The notes beneath the pieces are model-generated. The model did no database searches. It was not told where the DNA came from and saw only the letters and a program-made list of their open reading frames with translations. DNA of 64,000 bases from SZUA-547 sp963669265 (GTDB lineage Bacteria; Pseudomonadota; Alphaproteobacteria; Rhodobacterales; Rhodobacteraceae), in assembly GCA_963669265.1 (NCBI GenBank), contig OY769916.1:2480001-2544000 (forward strand), written 5' to 3'. Below, in pieces: positions 25,575 through 34,653 of the stretch (position 1 is its first letter; each line of letters starts with the position of its first letter). The position numbers were made by a program, and so were the translations under genes.

Positions 25575-26405
25575 TTATTTGACAGCGCCGAAGGTCAGGC
25601 CGCTTACGAGTTGTTTCTGGCTGAACCAGCCAAGGATCAGGATTGGCGCGATGGCCATCGTCGAGGCCGCGCTGAGCTTGGCGTAGAACAATCCCTCGGG
25701 GCTGGAGTAGCTGGCGATGAACGCCGTCAGAGGCGCCGCTTTGGCCGCGGTCAGGTTCAGGGTCCAGAAGGCCTCGTTCCACGCCAGGATGAAGTTCAGG
25801 AGCAGGGTGGAGGCGATGCCGGGGACGGCCATCGGCGTGAGTATGTAAAGGATCTCCTCCTTCAGCGACGCGCCGTCCATGCGGGCCGCCTCAAGGATTT
25901 CGCCGGGGATCTCCTTGAAATAGGTGTAGAGCATCCAGACGATGATCGGCAGGTTCATCAGCATCAGAACCATGACCAGCCCGAAGCGCGTATCCAGCAG
26001 TCCCAAATTGATGAACAGCAGATAGATCGGATAGAGCACGCCGACGGCGGGGAGCATCTTGGTGGAGAGCATCCAGAGCAGGATGTCCTTGGTGCGTTTT
26101 GAGGGCACGAAGGCCATGGACCAGGCGGCGGGAATGGCGACGATGATGCCCAGGATCGTGGAGCCGCCGGCGATGATCACCGAGTTCCAGAGAAAGCGCA
26201 TATAGTCTGAGCGCTCCTGAACGACGGCGTAGTTCTCCAGCGTCCAGTCGAAGAAGAAGAACAGCGGCGGGTCGTTGATCGCCTGCGCCTCCGTCTTGAA
26301 GCTGGTCAGGATCGTCCAGAGGATCGGAAAGAAGATCAGCAGGCCAATCGTCCAGGCGGCGGCGGTGTTGATGATCTTGCGGTTTTGCGTCACTGCGCGA
26401 GCCAT
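25575..26405 (-). CDS. Polyol/sugar ABC transporter permease (MalG/SmoG-like)
   Basis: 276 residues from the ATG at 26405, supported by GAGGAGA eight bases upstream. Six membrane segments and the EAA-loop EAARMDGASLKEEILYILTPMAVPGI identify a CUT1 inner-membrane permease; it spans the membrane and contacts the ATPase. It begins just after the stop of the partner permease (26416). Confidence 0.92.
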   Translation of the reverse strand: MARAVTQNRKIINTAAAWTIGLLIFFPILWTILTSFKTEAQAINDPPLFFFFDWTLENYAVVQERSDYMRFLWNSVIIAGGSTILGIIVAIPAAWSMAFVPSKRTKDILLWMLSTKMLPAVGVLYPIYLLFINLGLLDTRFGLVMVLMLMNLPIIVWMLYTYFKEIPGEILEAARMDGASLKEEILYILTPMAVPGIASTLLLNFILAWNEAFWTLNLTAAKAAPLTAFIASYSSPEGLFYAKLSAASTMAIAPILILGWFSQKQLVSGLTFGAVK

Positions 26406-26415
26406 GATGTTCTCC

Positions 26416-27282
26416 TCACGCGTCCAGGTTTTTGCCAACGATGCGCATCAGGAAGATGGCGACGATATTGGCGAGAATGATTGCGTAGACGCCGCCGGCG
26501 GAACCGAGCCCGACATTCTGACTCTCCAGCACGCGTTGGTAGATCAGGTAGGTCAGCGTCCGGGTGCCGAAGCTGCCCTGCGTGGTCACGAAGATCTCGG
26601 CGAAGATCGCCAGCAGAAAGATCGTCTGGATCAGGATCACGATCGTGATGGCGCGGCCGAGATGCGGCAGAATGATGTAACCGAAGCGCTTCAGCGGCGG
26701 GGCGCCGTCCATCTCGGCGGCTTCAAGCTGCTCGCCGTCCAGCGACTGAATGGCCGTCAGCAGAATAAGCGTCGCGAAGGGCAGCCACTGCCACGAGACG
26801 ATCATGACGATGGATTGCAGCGACGCCTGACTGAGCCACTCGATCGGCGCGGCGCCGAAGAATTTCCAGAGATGCGCGAACAGCCCGTTCACCGGGTCCA
26901 TGAACATGTTCTTCCAGACCAGGGCCGAGACGGTCGGCATCACGAAGAACGGCGCGATCACCAGGATGCGGACCACGCCCTGCCCGAACATCGGCTGGTT
27001 CAGAAGCAGCGCCAGCAGGACGCCAAAGACCACTGTGATGATCAGCACGCCGCCGACGATCACCAGCGTCGCCTGCACGCTGGGCCAGAAGGCGCTCGAC
27101 GTGACGAAGCGGACATAGTTGTCGAAGCCCACCCATCCGAGATCGCCGCCGCGCAGCGGCAGGTATTTCTTGAACGAGAAATAGAGCGTCATCATCAGCG
27201 GGACGAGCATCCATCCCAGGAGAAATATGACCGCCGGCGCCATCATTAGTCTGGCTGCAGAGCGGGAATGCTGGGTCGCCAT
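26416..27282 (-). CDS. Polyol/sugar ABC transporter permease (MalF/SmoF-like)
   Basis: 288 residues, six membrane segments, EAA loop EAAEMDGAPPLKRFGYIILPHLGRAI. Partner of the MalG-like permease. The leader carries a perfect hairpin GTCGGCG-AAG-CGCCGAC at 27302-27318, and a larger stem-loop lies further up. These four downstream genes look richer in GC at third positions than the binding-protein and alcohol-dehydrogenase genes, an impression that would need counting. Confidence 0.92.
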   Translation of the reverse strand: MATQHSRSAARLMMAPAVIFLLGWMLVPLMMTLYFSFKKYLPLRGGDLGWVGFDNYVRFVTSSAFWPSVQATLVIVGGVLIITVVFGVLLALLLNQPMFGQGVVRILVIAPFFVMPTVSALVWKNMFMDPVNGLFAHLWKFFGAAPIEWLSQASLQSIVMIVSWQWLPFATLILLTAIQSLDGEQLEAAEMDGAPPLKRFGYIILPHLGRAITIVILIQTIFLLAIFAEIFVTTQGSFGTRTLTYLIYQRVLESQNVGLGSAGGVYAIILANIVAIFLMRIVGKNLDA

Positions 27283-27354
27283 CGGGCGCGCCTCCTCTGT
27301 TGTCGGCGAAGCGCCGACCGGAAATGCGGATAAAGACTGCGTGGGTTCTGAAAG

Positions 27355-27392
27355 TCAGGGGGCGGCGGGTGTCATCGAAAACCGCCCCCTGA
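27355..27392. terminator. 11-bp perfect stem-loop between dehydrogenase and permease genes
   Basis: TCAGGGGGCGG at 27355-27365 pairs with CCGCCCCCTGA at 27382-27392 across a 16-base loop. It lies just downstream of the alcohol dehydrogenase stop. There is no T-tract on either side, so it may be a partial terminator or an mRNA-stabilising end that sets a high binding-protein to permease ratio. Confidence 0.6.
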
Positions 27393-27397
27393 TGTTG

Positions 27398-28387
27398 TCA
27401 TCCCGCCTGCACCTTTAGTGTTCCTTCGGGGCCCTCCTTCATCAGAACCTTTGGGATCTCTTCGAGTTGAAGCCGGTGAGACACCAGTCGAGTCACATCC
27501 TGCCCGGTGGCCCGCAATGCTGCGATTGCATCAGCGATGTTGTGGTTCAGCGAATGGGCCCCGGCGATGGTCAACTGGCGACGGAATACGTCATAGGGCG
27601 AGACTTCGACACGAGCGTCCTGCGGGCAGACACCAAAGTAGAGCACCTTGCCGCCATTAGCCGTATAGCCGGGCAAGGTCTCGGCCACGGCCGGAATACC
27701 GGTCGCGTCCACGCTGAGATCCATCGAATGTGCTAGCGCCTCATGTTCGGAAGAGCCGGAGGCAATTGGAGTAAACCCAAAGGATCCGGCCAGCTCTAGG
27801 CGATGGGGCGCAAGATCAACGAGACTGATCTCGCTGACACCACGGGTACGCAGGGCCATCGCCATAAGGATTCCGATCGGACCGGCGCCGAACACCAGCA
27901 CCCGTTCGACACCATTCGTTCCGACTGCGTCCACGCCGTTGAGGACACAGCCCATGGGCTCTGCAAGGGCGGCCATGTCGAAAGGCATATCGCCAATGTC
28001 CACCAGATTTTCAGCCTTGACGGCGCTGTACTCGGCGAAACCGCCATTTGTGGACACCCCATAGGCCCCAAGGATTTCACAGAGGTTCGCTAGGCCCTTA
28101 CGACAGGCGCGGCACTCGCCGCAGCTCAGATTCGGGTCGACGACAACGCGATCGCCGACTGTGAAACTGGCAACTTTCTCGCCAACTTCCTCGACCACTC
28201 CGGCAAATTCGTGTCCGGGCACGAGCGGGAAGTCTGACGCGCCATATCCGCCATGGAGGATTTCAATGTCGGTATGGCAGACGCCGCTTGCGGCAACGCG
28301 GAGTAACACTTCATCGGCTGCAGGCTTTGGCACATCAATCTCGGAAAGACCGACGGATCCCAATGCATCGAACATCACGGCTTTCAT
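27398..28387 (-). CDS. Zinc-dependent medium-chain alcohol/polyol dehydrogenase
   Basis: 329 residues from the ATG at 28387 (MKAVMFDALGSVGLSEIDVP); an ATG-like start at 28405 lacks family support. GVCHTD and GHEFAGVVEEVG carry the catalytic zinc ligands, CGECRACRKGLANLC the structural zinc cysteines, and VLVFGAGPIG the NAD-binding glycine motif. It belongs to the sorbitol/threonine/galactitol dehydrogenase group. Located directly after the binding-protein gene, it probably oxidises the imported polyol to a ketose. Confidence 0.88.
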   Translation of the reverse strand: MKAVMFDALGSVGLSEIDVPKPAADEVLLRVAASGVCHTDIEILHGGYGASDFPLVPGHEFAGVVEEVGEKVASFTVGDRVVVDPNLSCGECRACRKGLANLCEILGAYGVSTNGGFAEYSAVKAENLVDIGDMPFDMAALAEPMGCVLNGVDAVGTNGVERVLVFGAGPIGILMAMALRTRGVSEISLVDLAPHRLELAGSFGFTPIASGSSEHEALAHSMDLSVDATGIPAVAETLPGYTANGGKVLYFGVCPQDARVEVSPYDVFRRQLTIAGAHSLNHNIADAIAALRATGQDVTRLVSHRLQLEEIPKVLMKEGPEGTLKVQAG

Positions 28388-28524
28388 GGCGCAGAACCTT
28401 TGCAATTTCGATCGAGCCGCCGGGGCTTTCCAGCGATGGGTCGACCGATGATTTTCGGTTGGCGAAGTTATCAGAACGGGGCCGGCCTATTGCAAAGCCA
28501 GCCCCTCCGCCGGGAGGAGGCTAC

Positions 28525-29838
28525 TCAATTGTAGCCGGCGGCTTCCATTTCTTCGGTAAGCAAGCTCTGCGATTCAGTCAGTGCCTCTTCGGCGGACTTC
28601 GAGCCGGCGAGAGCTTCCGAGAAGTTCTGGCCGACCTGAGTTCCAAGGCCTGCGAACTCTGGGATCGCGACGTATTGAATGCCGGTGTAGGGAACCGGAT
28701 CGGCTGTCGCGTCAGCCGGATCCGCAGCCAAGATTGAATTCAGAACCGTTTTGGCAAAAGGCGCCGCTTCGATGTATTTCGGGTTAGCATACGTGGATTG
28801 ACGTGTGCCGGGGGGAACCGCCACCCATCCCTTCGATTCACCAACCAGTTCGACATATTCTTGGCTGGTGGACCAGGTCAGGAAATCCTTCGCAACATCA
28901 GCCTTCTGAGAACTGGTTGGGATAGCCAGCGACCATGCCCAAAACCAGGCGTTGCCTTTTTCGACGCTCGCAACTGGCGCGGCGGCAAAGCCGACCTTGT
29001 CAGCATATTCCGACTGACTCGGGTCGAATACGCGGCCAGCTGCCGACGTTGCGTCAACCCACATGGCGCATTTGCCTTGCTGAAATAGTGCTTGGTTCTC
29101 GTTATAGCCATTGGTGCTCGCGCCCGGAGGGCCGTATTTGGTCATGATCTCTAGATAGTAGTCCAGAGCATCACTCCAGGCGGATTGGTCCGCCTGAGGC
29201 ACCCAGTTTTCGTCAAACCAACGACCGCCGAACGTATTGATCAGGGTGCCGATGAACGCCATGTTCTCGCCCCAACCAGCCTTGCCGCGCAGGCAAATAC
29301 CATTGACCTCGTTCTCCCGATTGGTCAGCTGTTCAGCGTAAGACATGATCTGCTCATAAGTCGGCTGATCGGGCATATCGATACCAGCCGCCTCAAACAG
29401 ATCTGTGCGGTACATGGTGAAGGAGCTTTCCGCATAGAACGGCAGTGCGTAGAGAGATCCATCGTGCGAAAGGCCAGCTTTAACTGCTGGAATCAGATCA
29501 TCGTAGTCGTAGCCTTCGATGCCGTCGAGCGCCTGGAGCCAGCCTTGCGCGCCCCAGATCGGCGCCTCGTAGGAGCCGATGGTCATGATGTCAAACTGGC
29601 CGCCGCCGCTCGCGATGTCGGTCGTAGCGCGCTGACGCAGAACGTTCTCTTCCAGAATGACCCAGTTGACCGTATTGCCGGTTGCTTCCTCCCACTGCGA
29701 GGAGAGCTCCTGCATGATGATCATGTCATTGTTGTTAACCGTAGCGATGGTGATTTCTTCGGCGGTGGCAACGGCGGCCAGCGTAGCTGTCAGTCCCAGC
29801 CCGGCGACAGTTCCGAGCAACATGTGTTTTGTAGTCAT
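28525..29838 (-). CDS. Polyol/sugar ABC transporter solute-binding protein (SmoE-like)
   Basis: 437 residues from the ATG at 29838 with GGGAGG five bases before it; a GTG directly in front is the other option. A signal peptide (MTTKHMLLGTVAGLGLTATLAAVATA) precedes the mature EEITIATVNNNDMIIMQELS, the usual beginning of polyol-binding family 1 proteins. It captures substrate in the periplasm for the two permeases. A 16-bp palindrome that matches one in front of the kinase gene lies 14 bases upstream of the start, so LacI control is likely. Confidence 0.92.
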   Translation of the reverse strand: MTTKHMLLGTVAGLGLTATLAAVATAEEITIATVNNNDMIIMQELSSQWEEATGNTVNWVILEENVLRQRATTDIASGGGQFDIMTIGSYEAPIWGAQGWLQALDGIEGYDYDDLIPAVKAGLSHDGSLYALPFYAESSFTMYRTDLFEAAGIDMPDQPTYEQIMSYAEQLTNRENEVNGICLRGKAGWGENMAFIGTLINTFGGRWFDENWVPQADQSAWSDALDYYLEIMTKYGPPGASTNGYNENQALFQQGKCAMWVDATSAAGRVFDPSQSEYADKVGFAAAPVASVEKGNAWFWAWSLAIPTSSQKADVAKDFLTWSTSQEYVELVGESKGWVAVPPGTRQSTYANPKYIEAAPFAKTVLNSILAADPADATADPVPYTGIQYVAIPEFAGLGTQVGQNFSEALAGSKSAEEALTESQSLLTEEMEAAGYN

Positions 29839-29851
29839 CACGACCTCCCCG

Positions 29852-29867
29852 TTTTACATGTGTAAAA
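29852..29867. promoter_or_regulatory. LacI-family operator upstream of the transport operon
   Basis: TTTTACATGTGTAAAA is a perfect inverted repeat of 7-base arms around TG. It recurs, with one end base changed, at 31080-31095 before the divergent kinase gene. The LacI regulator is encoded between the two copies. Confidence 0.82.
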
Positions 29868-29956
29868 GTTTATGCAAGACGATGTCGATTAAGTCAAGCA
29901 GAACGCCCGACTTTGACTGGAATACACAGGGTGCGAGTTGAAATCTTAGCGCTTAT

Positions 29957-31003
29957 TCAGGCGGATTCCCGAACTCTAAGCACGGCGTCAAATGTCTGAA
30001 TTTTTAGTGATTCTTTGGCGCTTGGATCGTTTTTGATTCGCGCGGAAAGGGTTCGGATGGCGGCGCGCCCTATGGCCTCAATGTCCTGCGACATGGTTGT
30101 GAGTGACGGCGTCATAAAGCGGCTGACCGGGTTGTCATCGTGTCCTGCGATACGAATCGGACCCTGCGATTTTCGGCCTCCTGCGAAGAAGCCATGATTG
30201 TTCGCGGCGCGTAGCGCCCCAAATGCCAGGCGGTCGTTCGCGCAGAGAATCGTGGCCTCGGAGAGCCGGCCTCGGCTGAAATGATTTTCCATTACCTGAA
30301 AGGCATACTCCTCAAATTGCCAGGTCGGCTCAACGTCGCTGCCATCGACGATTACCGGTTGGTGGCCGAGTTCTTTCATTTTCGAAGTGTATGCTGCCTC
30401 ACGTTCTAGGCTGTTGGAGTTGAGTCTTGGCATGCCAAGAAGAACTGGCGCTTCTCCCGTTCTGCAGAGGAAATTCACCATAATGCCAATGCTTTGCTCG
30501 TTGTTGGTGCCAACAAAATCAACATTGACCAAACCGTCTGGAAGGCGCGAGTCAATGAAGACGAGGGGGACGTTTTCGCTCAACCTTTCAAACGCCTCTA
30601 CGTTTCCGTCAACACCCAGCGGAGCAACCAATACGCCATCCGGATTCATGGAAAGTAGCTTTTCTGTCGCGCGCAATTCGGTTTCAGGATCCCCGTGCGA
30701 ACTCTGTGTGATAATTGTGAAGCCCGCTTTCATTGCCGCCAACTCGATCACGTCCAGCAAGCTGGTGAAGAACGGGTCGTTCAGGTGGGGGATGATGACG
30801 CCGATCAGACCGGTCGACTTGCGGTTGAGGCGTGTAAAGAAAAAGTTCGGAACATATTCGACGCGCTCAAGACCGGCGCGAATTCGATCTGCGGACGAGG
30901 GACTGACGCTATCAGGATCCTGAAAGTAGCGCGACAAGGTCGGCCGCGACACGCCGATAGCCGCGGAAAGCTCTTTCATGGTGTTGATCTTTGGCTTTTT
31001 CAT
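29957..31003 (-). CDS. LacI-family transcriptional regulator of the polyol locus
   Basis: 348 residues. The N-terminal helix-turn-helix TMKELSAAIGVSRPTLSRYFQDPDSVSPSSADRI and hinge VPNFFFTRLNRKSTGLIGVIIP are typical, followed by a periplasmic-binding-type effector domain with FIDSRLPDG, CANDRLAFGALRA and AGHDDNPVSRFMTPSLTTM. It probably represses both the transport operon and the kinase operon through the two shared palindromes, with a sugar or sugar phosphate as inducer. It starts 106 bases from the kinase start. Confidence 0.92.
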   Translation of the reverse strand: MKKPKINTMKELSAAIGVSRPTLSRYFQDPDSVSPSSADRIRAGLERVEYVPNFFFTRLNRKSTGLIGVIIPHLNDPFFTSLLDVIELAAMKAGFTIITQSSHGDPETELRATEKLLSMNPDGVLVAPLGVDGNVEAFERLSENVPLVFIDSRLPDGLVNVDFVGTNNEQSIGIMVNFLCRTGEAPVLLGMPRLNSNSLEREAAYTSKMKELGHQPVIVDGSDVEPTWQFEEYAFQVMENHFSRGRLSEATILCANDRLAFGALRAANNHGFFAGGRKSQGPIRIAGHDDNPVSRFMTPSLTTMSQDIEAIGRAAIRTLSARIKNDPSAKESLKIQTFDAVLRVRESA

Positions 31004-31079
31004 GCGTGGTTCCAGGATGTCAGTCCAGCCCCTCCGATGTTCGTGATGCCTTGCCGAATTTCCATTGTTGCATGTAGCA

Positions 31080-31095
31080 TTTTACATGTGTAAAT
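31080..31095. promoter_or_regulatory. Second LacI-family operator between the regulator and kinase genes
   Basis: TTTTACATGTGTAAAT, identical to 29852-29867 except for the final base. It lies 14 bases before the kinase ATG at 31110 and 77 bases before the LacI start, so it could control both promoters. Confidence 0.8.
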
Positions 31096-31109
31096 AGAAG
31101 TCCAGAGAT

Positions 31110-32099
31110 ATGCACAGACCGAAGGAGTCGAATGTGCAGGATGTCCGTGTCATCGCCAGTGTGGGGGAAACCCTCGTCGAATTCGTGTCTCACTCTAAGG
31201 GATGCGCGCTTGAGCGTATAGGCGCGTATTCAGGTCCTTATCCCAGCGGCGCCCCCGCAATCTTCATTGATCAGGCGGCGCGGATGGGCGCTCAAACATG
31301 CATGTACGGCGGCGTCGGCGACGACGGGTTTGGTCGTGCCGTTTTGAATCGTCTTCGCGCAGATGGCGTAGGCACCGATGGTATTTCCGTGATCAAGGGG
31401 CGCAGCACTGGCACCGCCTTCGTCTCTTACTATGAGGACGGCACGCGCGACTTCATCTTCCACCTCGCCAACACAGCGGCCGATTCATTCAAGATTGAAC
31501 CCGCCGACCTTCCGGACATGCCAGCCCTGCTGCACGTCTCGGCCGCGTCGCTCGGTAATGCGTCCCTACGGAGCAAGATCATGCGGGCGGTGCGCCATGT
31601 GCTGGACGGGGGGGGCAAGATCTGCTGCGACCCAAATGCACGGCCAGAGCTGATGCGGGACGTAGCTGGCCGCGACGCGCTTCGAGAGGTGGTGGCGCAG
31701 AGCCATATCTTGATGCCAAGCACCAGCGATCTCCGCTTCCTGTTCCCGGATCTCGATGAGGCGGCCGCGGTGGAACGGCTGCTGCAATCCAATGCGGAAG
31801 TCGTAGTGATCAAACGTGGCGCCCAAGGAGCCACCGTCGTCGCCGACGGCCAGCGCCACGATTTCAGAGGTTATTCGGTGGAGGAAATCGACCCGACCGG
31901 CGCAGGCGATTGCTTTTGCGGAACCTTTGTTTCGCTCCTGATATTGGGCGCGTCTTTGGAAGAAGCCGGGCGGATGGCGAACGCCGCCGGCGCGATTGCG
32001 GTGACTCGGCGCGGTCCGATGGAAGGCAATTCCACTCAGGAAGAAATCAAGGAATTTCTTGCGATGCGAGAGTTAGAGGCAGCGGGAGTATCGAAATGA
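31110..32099 (+). CDS. PfkB-family sugar kinase (probable tagatose/ketohexose kinase)
   Basis: 329 residues if the ATG at 31110 is used; the in-frame GTG at 31134 has a better AAGGAG ribosome site and would give 321. SVGETLVEFVS and YPSGAPAIFIDQAARMG are the substrate-side motifs, and EIDPTGAGDCFCGTF holds the catalytic Asp and anion hole of the PfkB family. It phosphorylates a ketohexose with ATP in the cytoplasm. The overlap with the GatZ-like gene makes tagatose a good candidate; the product would be tagatose 6-phosphate. Confidence 0.85.
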   Translation: MHRPKESNVQDVRVIASVGETLVEFVSHSKGCALERIGAYSGPYPSGAPAIFIDQAARMGAQTCMYGGVGDDGFGRAVLNRLRADGVGTDGISVIKGRSTGTAFVSYYEDGTRDFIFHLANTAADSFKIEPADLPDMPALLHVSAASLGNASLRSKIMRAVRHVLDGGGKICCDPNARPELMRDVAGRDALREVVAQSHILMPSTSDLRFLFPDLDEAAAVERLLQSNAEVVVIKRGAQGATVVADGQRHDFRGYSVEEIDPTGAGDCFCGTFVSLLILGASLEEAGRMANAAGAIAVTRRGPMEGNSTQEEIKEFLAMRELEAAGVSK

Positions 32100-33364
32100 T
32101 TGATTTTAAGGCGATGATCGAGGCCAATAGGTCCGGAATTGCCAACGGGCTTCCGTGTTTTTGCACGGCGAATGAGCATGTTCTGCGCGCGACCCTCGCA
32201 TATGCGGCGAACGCCGGGCTGCCGACTGTGATTGAAGCCACCTGCAACCAGGTGAACCAAGATGGCGGCTATACCGGCATGACGCCGTCGGGCTACATGT
32301 CTTGGGTCAGTGGAATGGCGGTCGAGGCGGGTTTGCAGATGGACCAGCTGATCCTGGGCGGCGATCACCTCGGTCCCAATCCGTGGCGCAAGGAACCGGC
32401 CGACGACGCTATGGAAAAGGCGCGCGAGCTGGTGCGGCTCTACGTCGAGGCGGGGTTCCGAAAGATTCACCTGGATGCCTCGATGCAGCTCGGGGGAGAA
32501 CCGGCCCTCAGTTTCGCCCAGATCGCCGAACGTGCCGCGGATCTCTGCGCCACGGCTGAGGCGCATGCGCCGGACCCCGGCCAGCTTGTCTATATCATCG
32601 GTACCGAGGTTCCTATCCCCGGTGGCGAGACCGAAGAACCCGACGCGCTGGACGTCACTTCGGTTCCGCGTTTCAACGAAACGATCGCGACCCACAGCGC
32701 GGCCTTTGCCAAACGCGGACTCGATGCTGCTTGGTCGCGCATCGTTTCGGTCGTTACGCAACCCGGCGTCGATTTCAGCCACACGTCGGTCTTTACGTTC
32801 GACCCGACGCCCGCCAAACCGCTCGCTGACGCCATTCTTACCGAACCAGGCATCAGCTATGAGGCGCATTCTACCGATTATCAGCCGACGGGGGCGCTGG
32901 CCGATCTGGTCAGGAACCACTTTTTCTTTCTGAAAGTTGGCCCGGAACTGACGTTCCGCTTCCGCGAGGCGGTGTTTGCGCTAGCCGAAATCGAGGCGCA
33001 GGTCGAGCCCGAGACACCTTCAGGTCTCAAGGAAACGATCGCCCGGCGGATGGAAGAAAATGATGGGTATTGGCGCGACTACTACCAGGGCACGGAAAGC
33101 GAAATAGCCCTTCTGCGGGGCTTCAGCTACAGTGATCGCATTCGCTACTATTGGTCGGATCCGGAAGTGTCCGAGGCGCTGAATCGCTTGATCCGCAACC
33201 TGAATAGCAAGGAAATTTCCGAGACCTTAGTTTCGCAGTATTTTGCAGGATTGGAGTTTGGCGAAATGCCAACCAGTCCCGATGCTCTCATTTTAAGTCA
33301 CGTGCAACGCTGCGTTCATCGATACTATGAGGCCGCGGGGCACTGTCAGAGCAAACCGGCTTGA
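32096..33364 (+). CDS. GatZ/KbaZ-like protein (tagatose-6-phosphate 4-epimerase candidate)
   Basis: 422 residues with the ATG overlapping the kinase stop (ATGA). PCFCTANEHVLRATLAYA, VIEATCNQVNQDGGYTGM, LGGDHLGPNPW and FRKIHLDASM are diagnostic of the GatZ/KbaZ family (COG4573). In enterics this is described as the non-catalytic subunit of tagatose-bisphosphate aldolase, but work on Agrobacterium galactitol catabolism assigned a member as a tagatose-6-phosphate 4-epimerase. No GatY/KbaY catalytic partner is seen here, so the epimerase role fits better: product fructose 6-phosphate. Confidence 0.83.
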   Translation: MIDFKAMIEANRSGIANGLPCFCTANEHVLRATLAYAANAGLPTVIEATCNQVNQDGGYTGMTPSGYMSWVSGMAVEAGLQMDQLILGGDHLGPNPWRKEPADDAMEKARELVRLYVEAGFRKIHLDASMQLGGEPALSFAQIAERAADLCATAEAHAPDPGQLVYIIGTEVPIPGGETEEPDALDVTSVPRFNETIATHSAAFAKRGLDAAWSRIVSVVTQPGVDFSHTSVFTFDPTPAKPLADAILTEPGISYEAHSTDYQPTGALADLVRNHFFFLKVGPELTFRFREAVFALAEIEAQVEPETPSGLKETIARRMEENDGYWRDYYQGTESEIALLRGFSYSDRIRYYWSDPEVSEALNRLIRNLNSKEISETLVSQYFAGLEFGEMPTSPDALILSHVQRCVHRYYEAAGHCQSKPA

Positions 33365-33395
33365 GCCAGGGAGGGTGCCTGTATAGCGTTCACGC

Positions 33396-33651
33396 ATGAG
33401 TAAGCGTAACCCCTTCAAGTACTTCAATTGCATTCCTGAAATCATCCGCCTGGCTGTGATGATGCACACCTGCTTCCCGCTTTCGTTCAGAAAGAAATGT
33501 AGAAAACCTGCTGAGCTAGCTCGGGATCGTCGCCGCCCACTCCCCCGCCTACAATCGCTTCAACCAGGAACGACGCCTCTCCAGAGAACACATTTTAAAG
33601 GAGAGCAGAACCTCCGCAATCGAAGGGCGACGGCGGAATTGTTCGGTCTAA
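33396..33651 (+). pseudogene. IS6-family transposase remnant with internal deletion
   Basis: The first 32 codons (start MSKRNPFKYFNCIPEIIRLA) are a close match to the beginning of IS6-family transposases. About 45 bases later, in a different frame, comes AAHSPAYNRFNQERRLSREHILKESRTSAI ending at TAA 33649-33651, which is the characteristic IS6 C-terminus. The DDE core is missing. No complete terminal inverted repeats are evident. Confidence 0.8.
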
Positions 33652-33821
33652 GTGCACACGGTTGAGGGCAAACTGAGACTGGTCAGATTTCGTCTGACGG
33701 CACCGAAGGTTCGCTTACGGGAGCCGCGACGAGGCATCCAAATCATTTGCCAACGTCAGGAAATGGTCGGAATCCGTCGTCTGGCGCTGTTGCTCAAGTA
33801 ATGAGCTCTGAGTCTATCAAG

Positions 33822-34580
33822 CTAGTTACTAAGCACTTTTTTGACGTTCGCGGCGGCTTCGATCAACGCCGCCTCGACTTTCTCTCGCGCTGAATCGAAA
33901 CGGGTGGATGGCATGGGGACTGAGATAGCGTGAAGGTCGCCGCCCCAATCCCTAAATGCGAAGCCGATGGCTGATATCCCGTGCGTGTGCTCATCGATGT
34001 CGTAGGCGAGGCCGGTTTCGCGAACGCGGTCCAATAACTTGTGGAAACTGAGCATATCGTTGTCGACGCCAGTGCGACGCCATTCTTCTGCGATCAGCCG
34101 CTCAGCAGGTTCGCGCGGCATATTCGCTAGGCAGGCGCGCCCATTGGCCGTCTGCGTCAGCGGGAAGACTTCGCCGACCGCCGAGACCGTCCTCAGCCGT
34201 TGGGTGCCTGGAACCTGATCCAGAAAGATCATGCCAGCGCCGCGCAGGACCGAAAGATCGGCGGTTTCGCCAGTCTTCTGCGTGAGTTCGACCAGTAACA
34301 GGCGGCATTGTTCGACGATATTTTGCTGTGCGCCCTCCGCCAGCGCATTGATTTCGGGGCCGAGCCGCAAACCGCCGCCCTGAGAGTCGCTGATGACAAG
34401 ACGCTCATCCACAAGAGCGCCTGCGATTCGTTGCACCGTAGAGCGGGGCAAGCCGACTTGCTTGGCGATTTGGCCGAGGCTCATACCGTCCTCGGATTCA
34501 CGAAGCACTCTTAGAATGGCCGCGGCGCGAGCGATGACCTGAATGCCGCCCCGACCGTTTCTCTCTTCTTTTTCAATCAT
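33822..34580 (-). CDS. IclR-family transcriptional regulator
   Basis: 252 residues from the ATG at 34580; an upstream frame to 34751 has no family similarity and covers the operator region. The winged helix is IQVIARAAAILRVLRESEDGMSLGQIAKQVGLPRSTVQRIAGALVDERLV, and the effector domain follows (LFLDQVPGTQRLR, FPLTQTANGRACLA, GISAIGFAFRDWGGDLHAISVPMPS). It is divergent from the long catabolic operon and almost certainly controls it; a pathway intermediate would be the ligand. Confidence 0.9.
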   Translation of the reverse strand: MIEKEERNGRGGIQVIARAAAILRVLRESEDGMSLGQIAKQVGLPRSTVQRIAGALVDERLVISDSQGGGLRLGPEINALAEGAQQNIVEQCRLLLVELTQKTGETADLSVLRGAGMIFLDQVPGTQRLRTVSAVGEVFPLTQTANGRACLANMPREPAERLIAEEWRRTGVDNDMLSFHKLLDRVRETGLAYDIDEHTHGISAIGFAFRDWGGDLHAISVPMPSTRFDSAREKVEAALIEAAANVKKVLSN

Positions 34581-34653
34581 CTGACCGTCAGCCAACTTCC
34601 AGCCTGCTCCAAATTCTGCAGCTTGTTCAATCAGTACCAGATAACCACGATAC

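Noticed and set aside
24636..27249. Long plus-strand frames opposite the ABC transporter genes
   Set aside because: Shadows of GC-rich coding sequence; translations are His/Arg/Gln-rich and lack motifs.
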